This document shows positions 5,032 through 5,040 of a DNA stretch of 5,040 nucleotides, piece after piece (the stretch's first letter is position 1; each line of letters starts with the position of its first letter). This DNA is from Helicobacteraceae bacterium (GTDB lineage Bacteria > Campylobacterota > Campylobacteria > Campylobacterales > SZUA-545), in the NCBI GenBank assembly GCA_031276985.1, contig JAISMA010000243.1:1-5040 (forward strand), in the 5' to 3' direction. Under the pieces are notes generated by a model. The model searched no databases. It worked only from the letters and a program-made list of their open reading frames with translations, and was not told the DNA's origin. Both the position numbers and the translations under genes were made by a program.

Positions 5032-5040
5032 GCGTTTGCG

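Overview
The window looks like a piece of a Campylobacterota (epsilonproteobacterial) chromosome, possibly from a gut- or host-associated lineage. The best evidence is RecR: it is short (188 aa), has lost the usual YHVLGG-type Toprim segment, and carries the phrases ALSENELC, TLEESG-WNGLYFV and FSKIAHGVPTGVSLENVDMISL, which closely resemble Campylobacter RecR as I remember it. DnaJ and GapA fit the same group. These assignments rest on motif recognition only, as no database search was run.

Layout. 1-573 (+) is the 3' part of an HrgA-like gene, a family first named in Helicobacter pylori at a restriction-modification locus. It is AT-rich compared with dnaJ (22 of 60 G+C at 61-120 against 36 of 60 at 1741-1800). 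574-956 has no convincing gene but holds short inverted repeats and a cluster of GTTATG/CATAAC hexamers. 957-2048 (-) is dnaJ and 2111-2677 (+) is recR. They diverge from a 62-bp spacer in which a good sigma70-type dnaJ promoter reaches into the recR start codon. 2678-2920 is intergenic and contains a REP-like palindrome (2716-2741). A second, rearranged copy in the opposite orientation (2911-2974) runs into the end of the next gene. 3277-3915 and 2921-3280 (both -) form a translationally coupled pair: a lipoprotein with a Ca-binding-like loop, then a short exported protein whose C-terminus is encoded by the repeat. 3916-4038 is a second divergent promoter region, and 4039-5031 (+) is a complete gap gene.

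Function. dnaJ (protein folding), recR (RecFOR recombination) and gap (glycolysis/gluconeogenesis) are housekeeping genes with no evident joint role. The accessory parts are the HrgA-like gene and the lipoprotein/exported-protein pair. No complete new system can be shown here. The points most worth a second look are a possible PD-(D/E)XK nuclease signature in the HrgA-like protein, repeat capture of a reading-frame end, the two-gene envelope unit, and loss of the usual NAD-selecting Asp in GapA.
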